Assembly (NCBI RefSeq): GCF_022539665.2
Contig: NC_081335.1
Coordinates: 3,844,001 to 3,908,000 of the forward strand
Direction of reading: 5' to 3'
DNA from: Daphnia carinata
Taxonomy: Eukaryota > Arthropoda > Branchiopoda > Diplostraca > Daphniidae
DNA length: 64,000 nt
In this document: in pieces, positions 49,501-61,056 of the stretch
Layout of the letters: each line of letters starts with the position of its first letter
Position numbering within the stretch: position 1 is the first letter of the stretch
Made by a program: the position numbers and the translations under genes
The notes under the pieces: generated by a model
Databases searched by the model: none
What the model saw: only the letters and a program-made list of their open reading frames with translations
What the model was told of the DNA's origin: nothing

Positions 49501-52500
49501 TTCAACTCTTTTTTAAATTATGTAACTGTTCAACACTACAAGTGACACGTGGAAATAACAGAATTTTCGTCTGCTTATGTTTTCTAAGTCGTGGTGGGAA
49601 CTAGCTGGAGCCTACATAGTGATGGAAAATCAAACCTGAATCTTTTCATGTGATTTTGCAAAAAGAGTTTAGGAAAAAAGCTTGTTTTAGTGATGCTGGC
49701 CAGCTTCAGAAGTATTGTAAAAGAAACATCGGAAATAGTGCAAGACCATGAAAACCAATGACGGCCACTTTTCATGTGGTGGGCCTTAATTCGACAATTT
49801 TTGGTAACAGTTCTTAACTACCATAGTAAAAATACCTAAATTTCTTTGGCAGCTCTAAAATTCTGATTTATTGAAAATTCAAAAGTTAAATAAGTCAGGA
49901 ATTAAAACAGTGTACACGACCATGTAGCAACAAAAATGTTGCCCATTTCCTGTACACAAAAGAAAGAGGGAAAAGAGCCTTTCTCAGTGCGGCAAATACA
50001 AGCAATTAAACTTTGGTTTAGAGGCGTGTTGATACTGGTAAAATAGCTTGCTCGAATGAGAGAGAAAGAGCAATTCCTGGTATTGTGCGGCGCCATTACA
50101 AGCTGCGGTGAAAAGAAAATTCCAACAGCCGGGCGCTTACAAAGCATGTTGCGTGGTAAAGAAAGGCTTAAACATGGCCGTGTTTTTCAATGTTTCCTTT
50201 ACTCTTTGGCTCTCGGGACTGCTACGTTTACGAGTTCCCTGACTTTTGGCTAACCTTGAATTTATAGCTGTTTGTAAGTCGGTGTCTTCTCTAGTTATTA
50301 CCACGGATGGTACATGCGATATATTTTGTTCCTTTTACTTCTTTATCCCACCCGAAACGAATGCAGAAGCACGCAGTTAGTCTTCTAACATATGGTTCGT
50401 TTGCTGCGAATGCCCCTTTTTTTCTGGAAATTTCCTGGAAAATTCCCCATTCTAAAAGTGTAAATATAGAAGTAAAAAATGTGAAAAGGCACGATTTATG
50501 CTGAATTCGCTTTTGTGTTATAGCTTTGAAAACGTTTAAGGATGTATCTCATTGGTTATTTACGATGCATCTGATTGCTTGATTTTCTTTCCACAGGCTG
50601 CAGGCGTATTACACATCAATACCATCAATAACGGATGACTGCCAGCTCCGCCCGTAAAATCTTTCGCATAAACTTCGACACAACGGCACGAAGTGTATGT
50701 TTGTATGATTATGTTCTTCGCGTGACTAGTTGTTATAAAAGGAAAGTTCGTATCAATAACGTAAAAAATACTCTAATCTACACAGCTGAACCTCTTCTGA
50801 AGAAACGTGTGGAACGATGAAAAGAGAGAACAATTTTTCCCACTGCCTGGTCCAAAAATGATTCACCATCCCGTCAAGATCGGTTCTTTATATTCACCAT
50901 AGATGCACGTGAATAGATTTTAACGTAGATAAGTCACGAAGGACCACATTGGAAGAATGTATAATTTACAGAACATCTACTTTGCCGGCTTAAACGAAAT
51001 TGTAAAAGCCACGCGATCTTTCCTTTACGGGATTCTTCGGACATCAGGTAATTTGACCACAAACTGAAAGTTGAATTTCTTCATTCGTTCTGCCCCATTT
51101 TCCAGTATGAGGGCCACCACGGGGCGCCACGTTAATGATATTTGTCGCCTAATTTAAAAGAAACCCTAATGCTTGGTTCTTGCAGATGCTGTTTCACAAA
51201 AAGGAGGCAGAGAAATTTGGTTGTAGGAAAACTTCTGTTGGACGCCAAGTTTATGGATAAAAGGATCATTCCCTGAAATGCGGATGGATTGCAATGAAAT
51301 TGGAATTTCTTTTGAATAGCACAAGACATATGCATTCTTAGATCGACATTTGGATCACAAGTCCTTTGGCGAGCATTTCGCGAAATCGTACGGCATTTTA
51401 GCTGACCTGCGAACATTTTCATGCCTAGATATTCCGGACAGGTCTGACGGATTTACGACGTTGTGTTTGACTTGAAGCAAAAAATTATTCATTCCGATTG
51501 ACAGTTTTTGGACCATCGGGTAGAATGTCATGTCTACCTGCTTTTGGCAAAATCACCCTTGTCGGTATTGTGGCAAGTTTTCAAAGGTTTTGAAAGGAAT
51601 CATCTCTACGACTGCGATGTGTGTGATAATGGACGGCTTGTTGGGTATTCTAGTCTTTGATAGAAATCGCTTTTTCCTTTGAAAATATCACCTTTTGTTT
51701 AAAAATTTTTGTACCCAACCAAACCAATATAAAGCACCAATTGAATTCTGTTCTCTTTCGAACCTCATCAAAGGCAACATTTGTTTACTGGATGGGGGAT
51801 CGAAGGTGGAACGAGAACAAATGGATATTGTGGTGCTTTGATGGAAAGAATACCAGCATGCTTTTACTGTTGATGATTCGCAGTTGATCAAAGCCTCTCG
51901 TGCCCGAACCAATGTCAGGTATACGTATTGCTCATCCTGATCTGTTTGTATGACATTGTTTGATTTACCAATCATTTCCACTACAATGAATTAAAATTAA
52001 CCGTATTGTGTTTCGAATAAAGTAAGATTATCTAAAATTTAAATAAATATGCTGGCACTACGGTGATCGATTGGAAGGAATTTTCTCTCTATTTTGGGAT
52101 GGTTTTCTCCGAAAGGCTTCATCAGATCGACGTTGGTTTAAAGCGAATGCATTTGAACAGATTACCGCTTCAATGAAATTAAATACAACAACAGTGTGGT
52201 GGCAAAATATGTCTAGCATCTACCGGTCAAGAAAGAGAATATTGGCCAACTTCAAATCTGCCCGCTAGGCTGCTTTTGTTTACTTATTGCCCGCTAGAGG
52301 ACAGAAGGCGTCCTTTCAATTAGTTTTTTTTTTTTTTACCATTGTTAATGTTTCCCACTTTTAAAATATTTTATGCAATATATTTATTGGCTTCAAATTA
52401 AATTTGCTATATATCAAAACACTTTAAAAGGCTACTATTAAATTTTTTTTTGTTCGAGACGGAAGTCGACGCTGTTTTTTTAACGTTGGAACTTAAATCA

Positions 52501-52809
52501 AACAAATTAATCACACAAAAAATGTAACATTATTGAGAAAATTATAATTAGTGGCAAAATTTCTTTCGTATTTTCTTTCATATTAGTCTTTTTTGTTGGT
52601 GACAATGATCGAAAACGTCAAAAGCGTATAAGAAATAAGTTTGGGAGGCAGCGCCGGAGCTTCCGACATTTTCCCATCCCCTTCCCCCAAGTTTTCAGCT
52701 TCGACTCTCGGCGTGGTTCTTTCCCACAACCGTTCTATCCACGCAGAGCATCTGTACACTCCTTGTCTTTGTCTTGTTTCAAGTCTTGAAGTCTTAATCC
52801 CAATCAACA
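49501..52809. other. 3.3 kb gene-poor stretch
   Basis: AT-rich sequence with many short open frames on both strands (the longest about 95 codons) and no recognisable domain, splice chain or repeat. The left end should carry the MTRR promoter and the right end (about 52640-52800) the promoter and 5' UTR of the RRM gene. Confidence 0.45.
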
Positions 52810-53200
52810 ATGGCATCAGTATTCGGTAAGTTGAATTTATTGTTTGACGTCCTTTTTATTATATTCTCGTTGTGTGTCATTATTAACTTGTGTCAAATGA
52901 ATTAGTTGGTAACATTCCTTATGGCGTCTCCGAGGATCAGCTTAAGGCCATTTTCAGCGAGGCCGGCCCAGTTGTCTCCTTCAGGTAAATCAATTCTTTT
53001 ATTCAATGGCGTCTTATGCTTCTACATTGCATACATTTTATAAATATAGGATTGTCCAAGATCGCGAGACTGGCCGTTCCAGGGGTTTTGGCTTCTGTGA
53101 ATTCCAGAGCCCAGACTCTGCTCAGACTGCCATGAGAAACCTCAATGGCTATGAGCTCAATGGCAGAAGTCTGCGAGTTGACTCCGCCAACCGAAAGTAA
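52810..53200 (+). CDS. Stand-alone CstF-64-type RNA recognition motif protein
   Basis: Exons 52810-52825, 52906-52984 and 53050-53200; the 246 bp total encodes 81 aa. The whole protein is one RRM: SVFVGNIPYGVSEDQLKAIF (RNP2 VFVGNI), then GPVVSFRIVQDRETGRSRGF and GFGFCEFQ (RNP1), ending MRNLNGYELNGRSLRVDSAN and RK. It closely resembles the N-terminal RRM of cleavage stimulation factor subunit 2 (CstF-64), which binds GU-rich elements downstream of poly(A) sites. The stop directly follows the RRM, so the hinge (CstF-77 binding), Pro/Gly-rich and C-terminal parts are all missing. A poly(A) signal at 53297 and two GT-AG introns argue for a genuine small gene rather than a processed pseudogene. 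It could act as an RNA-binding competitor of full-length CstF-64; that is speculation. Confidence 0.88.
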
Positions 53201-53296
53201 AGCACTTTTGAGTCAACTGCACCACAGAAGATTGCTCTGCTGTCCAAGCTGCGTCTCCATTTCTATTAAGATCAAGAAAAATGTTTAAAAGGATCC

Positions 53297-53302
53297 AATA
53301 AA
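53297..53302 (+). terminator. Poly(A) signal of the RRM gene
   Basis: AATAAA 97 bp after the stop codon, followed by T-rich sequence. It supports termination shortly after the single RRM. Confidence 0.65.
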
Positions 53303-55597
53303 TCAATTCTTTTTTCTGTCCCTTTGCAGTTTTAATGTCCACTTGGCATCCCAACTGTCACTTCATTTTATCCATTCTTTTTGAGATATTTTCACAATAC
53401 TTCGGATGATTAGTTTTGTCTCCTTTTTCTGACGTGGCTTGGATTTGGTTATGAGGGTTTACTTGACCTTGTTGAACTTGTTTTGACTTGGCACTTGAAT
53501 CTTTAGTGAGTGTACGGAAAATTTTTGCTACACGTGGTCCAGTTCAACATTCTCACATGCTTATTTGTTCGGTTTATATACCCGCATAATAAACGAGGCA
53601 ATGTCGTCAATTAAAATAAGCTTCTTTAAGTAAACTAGCTACGTTTAAAACTTGATTACTACCGATGCTTTACTGTATAAAACAGCATTAGTTTCAAGGT
53701 TAGTAGTTCCCTCAGGTATTAGACAAGTGATTTACTAGTAAAAATTGATATCCTTAGTATCATTACTTATTTACCTATCCAGGTCCTCGAAACGGTTGTG
53801 ACGGTTCTTCCAGCCAATTGCTGTTGCTTGATTCAGGCGAAATGTCTGAATAATCTTACAGGATAACAGTGAGTAAACTTCTGCAAGAGTTCTTCTGTCA
53901 TTATACATACGTAACAAAGACTTATCTTACGTTTCTATAAATAGTTTCACCATGTGCATCCTTTACGTCGAGCGAAAGCTGACGTGGATTAAATTGGGCT
54001 GATGTCCAATTTGTTGAATTTCAGGAAGGATTTAACCGCTCTCCCTTAAGCAAAATGAAAAGCTTCCAGGTTTCAACGCTATTATCAATGTGCAACTGCT
54101 CCAGCAAAACTTTGCCATGCGATATCTAAACGTTGCGAGCTTCATTTTGGCACTTCTATTAAGTTTTTTAATTTTGCTAATTAATTAATTATCACTATGT
54201 TAAATTATTATTTTTAAAAATTCTGTGTAGTTTTACCCGGTGAAAGATCCAGACTGAGACCGCTGACACTAATCGTGGCAGCCCAGCAAGAATAATCACT
54301 CACAAGTTATCTTGACTACCCGATTGACACATGTGCACTCAAGTCTTTCGCGATACTTTCTTACAAGAACAACACCAGACTTAACCCTTTGATAGTATCA
54401 GTGCAATTTGATGATCTACCTATCTTAAAATATTTATCAGTGTTGAGGCTTTATTGTAATTCAAAGATATCCATTTCACGTGTGTGGCTAGTGCAGACCA
54501 CTTCTTCAAGATAAATTCATTCAGTGGCTTATCACATGTCGAGCGTGATTGTGAAATTTTGTTTTACAAATTGTTTTCTCAATTTTAATCTCCGAAAATT
54601 TACGCCCTCAACTATTTGGATATCAACTCGTGAAGTAAGTCTCTCATTCTCAGCATTATCAAAAATTTGCGGGTGAAAAAAAAAATTACAACCGTCTGTC
54701 ATGTGAGATCTCTTGAATGGGTTGCTATTGAACATAGTTCCGATTTCTGTACCTAAAACGAACTTTGAATCCATAGGGTTTTAGTTTACAGTCGATAACT
54801 AAATGCAGAAAATAGCAACCCAGGGGAATGGCAACTAAAAGAAATGTCATTGACTGAAATGCAGCTACGCATGACGTCATGCACCTCTTCTTGTGTCAAC
54901 AGGTCTCACGTTTGCATCATCATCCAACAACCAGCTATACAGTACCAAGATCCCCCACGTGTTTGAAAAGGATGGGGCCACAGTGCACAGCATGGAATGT
55001 TTATAGAAAGAAAACGTTTCCTTGCCAAGGTGGATTCACAAGGTCGCCAAATGTATCTAGATATCTCACAGGTGGGATCTCGGGGCGCTCTCTTGTGTGC
55101 CCTGTTGTCCCATCTCTTGGGAATGTCAGAAGAAATGGAAAATAGTGGACACGTCTAGCAGAGTGTTTTAGACCACTCAGTTTATTGTGATTCAATCCTC
55201 TGACTGGATAGTACCATAGCAACTGTGAGCACGACACTACTTGCTTGTGGCTTTCCGTGTTTATTTGGATTCCCAGTTTCCAGAAAACTGAACTAGTAAA
55301 AACCCATGAGGTAACGAGATTAAAACCTTATAAATTTAGTTTCTTTTTCATGTTTCTACGTCTATGTATTTCTAATATTATGCAACTTCAAGTAACGGCC
55401 ATGTTTGTTTACGTTGCATAATGTTAAACGTATACCTTTTTTCTTAATTTGTTCTGATTCCTGTTTACATTTGACCTCCCTTTTGAATCACCAAATCCAA
55501 TGAATTCCATTTTGTTTTTCTCGGCTTTTCAGAGATTTTCTGTGCTAAGGTGTTGCTTGGCCCCGGTACTATTCATTCCTTCGTGCTCAATCATCGT
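53303..55597. other. Intergenic stretch, nothing recognised
   Basis: No supportable gene. Open frames at 54532-54774 (-) and 54879-55145 (+) show no domain or splice support. The right end should contain the ZIP transporter promoter and 5' UTR. Confidence 0.4.
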
Positions 55598-55612
55598 ATG
55601 AAATCAAAATGA
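55598..55612 (+). promoter_or_regulatory. Minimal upstream ORF overlapping the ZIP start codon
   Basis: ATG AAA TCA AAA TGA: the stop of this four-codon ORF shares bases with the main start (ATGA, main ATG at 55609). Such an overlap can lower translation or force reinitiation; the effect here is inferred only. Confidence 0.5.
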
Positions 55613-57295
55613 ATTTACTGGAAGCGAAATTCTTGACAATGTCTGTCCTTGGATTAGTTTCAATTCTCCTTGGTTTATTACCAATACTGATTGTAAAGAA
55701 GCTTGGTTTGACAATGTCATCGACCGGGAACGCCATGTCGGCGTTCACTCGAACAGCTCTTTCAGGGATCTTATGTTTTGGCGGAGGAGTATTAATGGGA
55801 ACGGTAAGCAAATCACTTCCCAACATGTGTCCTTCTAGGCAGCTGTAGCAAAAGACAAAAGTCTTTAAGCATTTTCTGTTGTTCATTTTAGGGTTTCCTT
55901 CATCTGTTGCCTGAAGTCCATGAAGGATGGCAGAGGTATACAAAGGAAAACGACATCGACGTGAACCTCCCTCTTGGCATTGTTGTCATCTGCGCTGGTT
56001 TCTTTCTTGTCTACTTTGTGGAAGAACTGGCCCATCTGATGGCTGATCGTCACGCCCATAACGAAACAGACGTATCCATTCACCGTGCAGTATCTATTCG
56101 GGGTTGCCCCGTTAGTCTTGAAGGTCCAGCTCCACCTTGCGAGCCATCCGGGTGTCAAAATGCGGATAACGAAGCGTCATGCCAAGACAGCACTATTTGC
56201 CAATTGGATTGCGACGTCAAGGAGTTTTGTCGTGATGTCACTGAAGGAGGAGAATGTTCTTCGAAAACATGCCCTCCCGCCGAAGGGACGAGCACTGCAA
56301 TTCGCCACCTCGACCCGATTGAAAGGAACGATGGCTACGGAACATTCGGAACCGTAGATAGCCAGAAGAATCACGCAAAGCGTGACCTCGAGCACGTAGG
56401 AGAAAACCATCTGGTGAATTGTAATCTACGCTGTGGAAATCAAAAGTATCATAATGTTATTCTTTGCCACGAAAATTTTACATTGAAATAAATTTTTGTT
56501 TTTCTGATGATAGCTCAAAACCGTCACACTGGACGGTAGACGGGGATGATTTTTTTCAAAAACGTTCACTGTCGAGCGGTCAACACAGCCACGACTTGCA
56601 TCACCATCATGGATTGATGATGGAGAATGGACACTGCGTCGGAGCTCCGCTCCGCGGATTACTTTTTATCGTTGCTCTGTCACTACACGAAATCCTGGAA
56701 GGTGTAGCCGTCGGTCTGCAAAAGAATCAATCTGGCGTTTTGCAGCTTTTTGCTGCTGTGGCCAGTCATAAGTTCGTGATCTCCTTTTGTGTGGGCCTCG
56801 AGTTCTCCACTAGTGGAATCTCATTACTCAGACATACTATTTACATCCTTGTCTTTTCTCTCGTCACTCCATTAGGTAAATAGAGAGTTTAACTGCTTAA
56901 GTATGGTTTTTTAAATCGAAAAAGTTAATGAAAAATTTATTTCTGACCTACTAGGAATTGGCATTGGTATCTTTATGACTATCACTAGCTCTCGCGAAGA
57001 AAATCTTGACGATTCCTTGAGTTCGTTGATTATGCAAGGTCTTGCCTGTGGAACCATACTTTACGTAGCTTTTTTCGAAATTCTCGAGCGAGAGCGATCG
57101 AAATCCATCGTTGGATTGATTCAATGGATATTACTTGTTTTCGGATTCTGTGCAATCATGGGATTGCAAATGTTAGGTAAAATTATAGTTACAGTAGCGT
57201 GGGCTATCAATTATTGACCAACATTTTCTTTAGCTACTGAACCGGATTTCGAATTGGACCATTCGAAATCAAACGTCACCATTCGGGAAACGTAA
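55609..57295 (+). CDS. ZIP-family zinc transporter (SLC39A, ZIP1/2/3 subgroup)
   Basis: 464-aa multi-pass membrane transporter importing Zn2+ (possibly other divalent metals) into the cytosol. Exons: 55609-55803, 55892-56445, 56514-56875, 56955-57176, 57234-57295; the 1395 bp total is in frame. TM1-3 are visible (SVLGLVSILLGLLPILIV, SGILCFGGGVLMGTGFLHLL, GIVVICAGFFLVYFVEELAH). A long loop between TM3 and TM4 is Cys-rich and ends in HSHDLHHHHG, a likely metal sensor. TM4 carries SLHEILEGVAVGLQ and TM5 VASHKFVISFCVGLEF, the pair that forms the metal site in ZIP proteins. Exon 2 was extended to the donor at 56445 (CAAAA, then GTATCA) because the earlier GTAGGA site at 56396 breaks the frame. Poly(A) signal at 57538. 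Confidence 0.93.
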
Positions 57296-57537
57296 CTGCA
57301 AATTGAAGTTATTCATTCAGTTCTACAAATTCAACACCTTACTTACCTTTTGCTTCCTTTTAAAGATTTAACCTATGTAAACAGAAATGAAATGCAAATC
57401 CGTTGGTGTGCGTCGAAAACAATACCGAAATAACCTAATGACACGTAACTATACCTAAGTTAATAGCATTCCTATATTATCTCGTTAAAAAAAAAGTTAA
57501 CCACAACAATGCAAAACTCTCCTATGCAAAACTACGA

Positions 57538-57543
57538 AATAAA
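57538..57543 (+). terminator. Poly(A) signal of the ZIP transporter gene
   Basis: AATAAA 243 bp beyond the stop codon. Confidence 0.55.
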
Positions 57544-57896
57544 CTCGGAGCCAGGCAATATAAATTTTTATTACACCAGGACATGTTTATATATTTTTCC
57601 ACACACCACAAGAATTACCTATTGATTGTAGAAGCTTAGCGCAACAACAGTGATGCCGATGAATCATCTGAGACTGTGGTAAACATACGTTGATCAAACG
57701 ATCACCTACGTTGCTGTAATGACAGGCAGCGCAAAAAAGGATTGAGCATTGTTTCTTGAGCAAGGAAAAGAGAAAGTCAAACTTTAGGATAACGGTGTTC
57801 TTCCAAAAAGAAAAGTGAAAACATAAAAGGTAATAGATTGTTGACATTTGCACTACACACGTAATACCGATTTGTGTATTCTTATTATTCTAGGAA

Positions 57897-58337
57897 ATGG
57901 ATATAGAAGTATCCCCCGCAATTAACTCTGATTCAGCCAATAAAAAGAGGAAGATTGGGCAAAATACAGAGACCTCCATATCCACTTCACTTTTCAATAA
58001 TAACTCACGCATTATCCCACGGGCCCCACGGGTGATACGTGATGGAAAGGTGGCTGTTATCTATCAACCACATCACGGCCTCGGCTGGTACTCAGAACAC
58101 CGAATAGAAGCTCTCCTTTTCGCTCCCGAGATTGTTGACATGATCGAAAACGATGTTTCGGGATCCAAAATTTATGAATACTGCTATAAGATGAATTATG
58201 GTTGGAGTGTGATGGATACTATTTGTTATGGCCTCAGTATCAAATGGGTGCCAGTTTCTGAAGAATTCCGAATCCATGATAGTGATGGCAGAGAAACAGT
58301 TGTTATGAAATCTACTGATCAATGGTTCAAAGCATAA
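57897..58337 (+). CDS. Uncharacterised 146-aa protein
   Basis: A single coding exon, preceded by a 64-bp 5' UTR intron (donor 57830, acceptor TTATTCTAG at 57893). The first 50 residues are polar and contain a nuclear-localisation-like NKKRKIG. The remainder looks like a compact domain: KVAVIYQPHHGLGWYSEHR, then ALLFAPEIVDMI, a variable middle, and GLSIKWVPVSEEFRIHDSDG. This order (VAVIYxPxxGxGW, LLFxPxIV, WVPVGxxFRIxxxDGxE) recalls a small uncharacterised family I associate with bacteria, phages and scattered eukaryotes. That link is from memory of the pattern and is not verified. No catalytic motif or membrane segment is evident. Function unknown. Confidence 0.8.
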   Translation: MDIEVSPAINSDSANKKRKIGQNTETSISTSLFNNNSRIIPRAPRVIRDGKVAVIYQPHHGLGWYSEHRIEALLFAPEIVDMIENDVSGSKIYEYCYKMNYGWSVMDTICYGLSIKWVPVSEEFRIHDSDGRETVVMKSTDQWFKA

Positions 58338-59410
58338 AGCTGTAAAAAATTGTTTTGTACAGATTTAATATGACAACAAAATTATCCCAATATACCTTTT
58401 GTCCTTATCTTGTTAGGCTATTTATTTCCCAGTTCAAACTGGTACTTGCATATTAAGAAAAGTCCTTCGATGTTTTCTAATAAGCATTTGCAAAAAGGGG
58501 TGGGAATGAACCTGCAGCAAAAGTCACCTTTATAAAATACATTTAGGAATCAAATGCAAAAAATATTGTAGCACAAAGTAACATGTAACACCAGCTGTAG
58601 GCCAACTACAAGCTTCAAACAGACAACAAGATCTATATCTTCTTTTTTATCAAACAAAAATTTCTTGGTTTCACCTTTAACCTCCTCAGCATTTATAGTT
58701 CAAGCCTTTTCTTCTTTGGATACACAGGTTCACTTGGAATCGGATAATACTGACATACTTATTCAGTTTTAATTTCACCACAAATGGTGTTAACAACACA
58801 AACTTAAGGCCAAAAGCCAGCTTGACAGCTTCAACAAGACTTTCTAGAATTTAAAGAGTGATTTTCTTTCTACTTGCTATTTGAAGTTCTAAAATGATTC
58901 TCTAACTTGTTGTAGGAATTTGGCTAAGACATTATGTGCCCACTCACATGTCACACATAGTACATAATTAATACCAAAGTATAAGGGTCTATAGTCTCCT
59001 ATATCTTGATTAATAGATTTGCGAAATCTTTATTTTTCTTGGTTCGCTTTCCGATATGGGATTGGAAAGTATGACAACGTTTTCCGCAACAATATTTCAT
59101 GTATTAATTTCTAAGATTTTGCAAACGGTATGACAATGCTGTGGCGAAGCCGACAGGCAAACTGGCAAAGTACTGAGTTGCTGGCGTATAAATTCTCTCG
59201 GAGGTAAGAATAATTCAACAGTGAATGACGGGATTCCATTCAATAGAGTAAGTTGAGAATTCTTCTTTGTATTTGTCAATTTTTGGTATTCTATGTCGAT
59301 GTTTTCTGAAAATTAAATTTTGCTGTGCTGAATCATACTTTGCACTGTGAATTTTTTCATAGTGTTTCCTCCCTTGACATTTGTACCATTCTGACGTTCG
59401 GGCCACGTGG
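58338..59410. other. Intergenic stretch left of the snoRNA host gene
   Basis: No recognised coding region. At 59403-59410 a perfect CCACGTGG palindrome (E-box) sits just upstream of the inferred first exon of the next gene and could belong to its promoter. Confidence 0.4.
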
Positions 59411-59679
59411 TACCGCTAGTTTCTGTTATGAACTTGTAAGGAAAAATTGCGAATTGGTTTAAGTATACCAAATTTATAAGCTTAATTTCACGTTGTTATT
59501 ATATGCATTTGTTAATGTGAAAATATGAGTGATATTAATGTTTCTAAATTATTTGTTACAGTTGCATAAATCCTATGGTAAAATAGATGGATTATGTTGG
59601 AAGAATGCCTTAAGGGGGGATAAGTAGGTGAAATCAGTTTATAAAGTTGGATTTATGATAGTAGTATGATAGTAGTAGT

Positions 59680-59748
59680 ATGATGACCCTATAAAGTATA
59701 TGATGGTAATTACTGTCTGAACATCTGGTGATGGTTAATTCGTTCTGA
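59680..59748 (+). ncRNA. Possible C/D box snoRNA in the first host intron
   Basis: Box-like elements occur in order: ATGATGA (59680-59686) or ATGATGG (59700-59706) as C, CTGA (59717-59720) as D', GTGATGG (59728-59734) as C', CTGA (59745-59748) as D. The D box lies 66 bp before the acceptor at 59814, a typical distance. The terminal stem is weak and the spacing is tight, so this remains a candidate. Confidence 0.3.
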
Positions 59749-60110
59749 AATTTTCTTTTTTGGCATTTGTCTTAAGTATTGCTAGTGAAGCTGAAGCTAT
59801 TTTTGATTTTCCAGGTGTTCTGTCAGCTGTGTCTGCTATTGCTAAGAGCTGTCCTTTGGCGTTGGTTTTCTGTTCTTCCATGACGTAGGGCTACAAGGTG
59901 CTTGCCAGATTTTGTTGGTTCGAAGTTCATTCTGTGATCATGATCGTCTTTTATGGTAAGTCTGTGCCTCTGTTTGTTGTTGCATTGACGATGGATCTTT
60001 GTTGGCATCTTTACCATACCTTTCATTTCGTTTTAGGTTCCTCCTGTTCCATGGGGCCGTTCTGCCTGCTGCTGCTGTGACGTGGTGAGTTGTTTAACCT
60101 TGGGCTACTT

Positions 60111-60240
60111 GCATCGCCGATCGGTGAATACTCTACAGTTTGAGTTTTCACGTTTGCAATGATGCTAGAATAATGCTTGCGGTTACCAGCTGGTGACTTC
60201 GAGAAATTGAAGTGTGCCTTCTAGAACACTGCCGACAGAT
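60111..60240 (+). ncRNA. H/ACA box snoRNA (host intron 60085-60291)
   Basis: First hairpin: GCATC (60111-60115) pairs with GATGC (60161-60165). Above an internal loop, GTGAA pairs with TTCAC and ACTC with GAGT. The H box AGAATA follows at 60167-60172. Second hairpin: GCGGT (60179-60183) pairs with ACTGC (60228-60232) and ACTTC with GAAGT. The ACA box is at 60235-60237, three bases from the end, and the 3' end is 51 bp before the splice acceptor. This is the canonical hairpin-hinge-hairpin-tail layout. Such RNAs guide pseudouridylation; the target is not determined. Confidence 0.65.
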
Positions 60241-60360
60241 ACCAACTTACGGTTATGCTTGTGTTGCTTACTTTTGATGTTTTCTTTGCAGGTCTTTGTG
60301 ATTAGTCAGGTGTGGAGTCTATTGCTTTACCGGTGAGTTTTATGTTACATTTTTCCATTT

Positions 60361-60484
60361 GAGAATCTTACCCCACCATTGCTTTCCACTTTTCATTGGT
60401 GTTTGAAAGTTCTCATAAATTGACGCGTAACTCATCCTCTAAATGAGCTTGGTGTTCATTTGGTCAGAAGTTGACACTACAATA
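60361..60484 (+). ncRNA. Possible further H/ACA snoRNA
   Basis: A good first hairpin with a pocket: GAGAA (60361-60365) pairs with TTCTC (60410-60414) around CACCA/TGGTG. The hinge reads ATAAAT, one base off the ANANNA rule. The second hairpin (CTCAT/ATGAG, TGAC/GTCA) does not close neatly against the ACA at 60479-60481. Weaker than its neighbours. Confidence 0.3.
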
Positions 60485-60617
60485 TGTTTTCGGTAGGGCT
60501 TCATTATGCAGTTCGGGCAGTCTCGTCACAGTTTTAAAGGGATGGTTGGTGCGTTTCCATCTTGTTTACCCATCTGCAGCTCGGGCATACAGGTACGTTT
60601 TCTATATCACTAAATTT

Positions 60618-60737
60618 GAGATTAGCACACTTGGCCTTCTTGTGGAGGTCGAGTTCTATTTATCTCGTACATGAATCTCCGTATCCAATGCTTTCTTCGT
60701 GTTTGTATCATGGATTGCATTAGATTCGGATACACTA
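60618..60737 (+). ncRNA. H/ACA box snoRNA (host intron 60593-60766)
   Basis: First hairpin: GAGAT (60618-60622) pairs with ATCTC (about 60661-60665), with a pocket below an inner seven-pair stem, CTTGGCC with GGTCGAG. H box ACATGA at 60669-60674. Second hairpin: GAATC with GATTC outside and ATCCA with TGGAT inside, again with a pocket. ACA box at 60732-60734 with three bases after it, 29 bp before the acceptor. All elements are in the expected order and size (120 nt). Confidence 0.7.
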
Positions 60738-60880
60738 ACCCGTTATTAATACTATCTTTTCTTTAGCATTCCGACTGAACGGTGTTGGGCGGTTCTATCG
60801 TGGGATTGGAGACGAAACTGGCTACATACTGGGATCTTACAATGATAGGTATGTTACTTTGCCCGAAAGGTGTGTATAAT

Positions 60881-61008
60881 TTGCACAGTGATAGTCTGGC
60901 TTCCCGTATTAATTGGAAAGTTGGTAGAGAAAAGTGCTAAAGCATATGGAATTTCTGCGGAGCTATATGGATTGATTGCTATCATAGTTTTGAGAAATTT
61001 TTACAGTT
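60881..61008 (+). ncRNA. H/ACA box snoRNA (host intron 60849-61038)
   Basis: First hairpin: GCAC (60883-60886) pairs with GTGC (60934-60937) around an inner TTCC/GGAA stem. H box AAAGCA at 60939-60944. Second hairpin: a long outer stem, GGAATTTCT with AGAAATTTT, and an inner AGCTAT/ATAGTT. ACA box at 61003-61005, exactly three bases from the presumed end, 30 bp before the acceptor at 61038. The strong outer stem directly against ACA is typical of the class. Confidence 0.7.
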
Positions 61009-61056
61009 ACAAGTTTCTAATTAATTTTTTTTACCTAGGTTCTGAAATGCAGTGGC

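Noticed and set aside
59898-60080. 60-codon open frame in the snoRNA host as its protein product
   Set aside because: It reads across an intron (59956-60036) and is not preserved after splicing.
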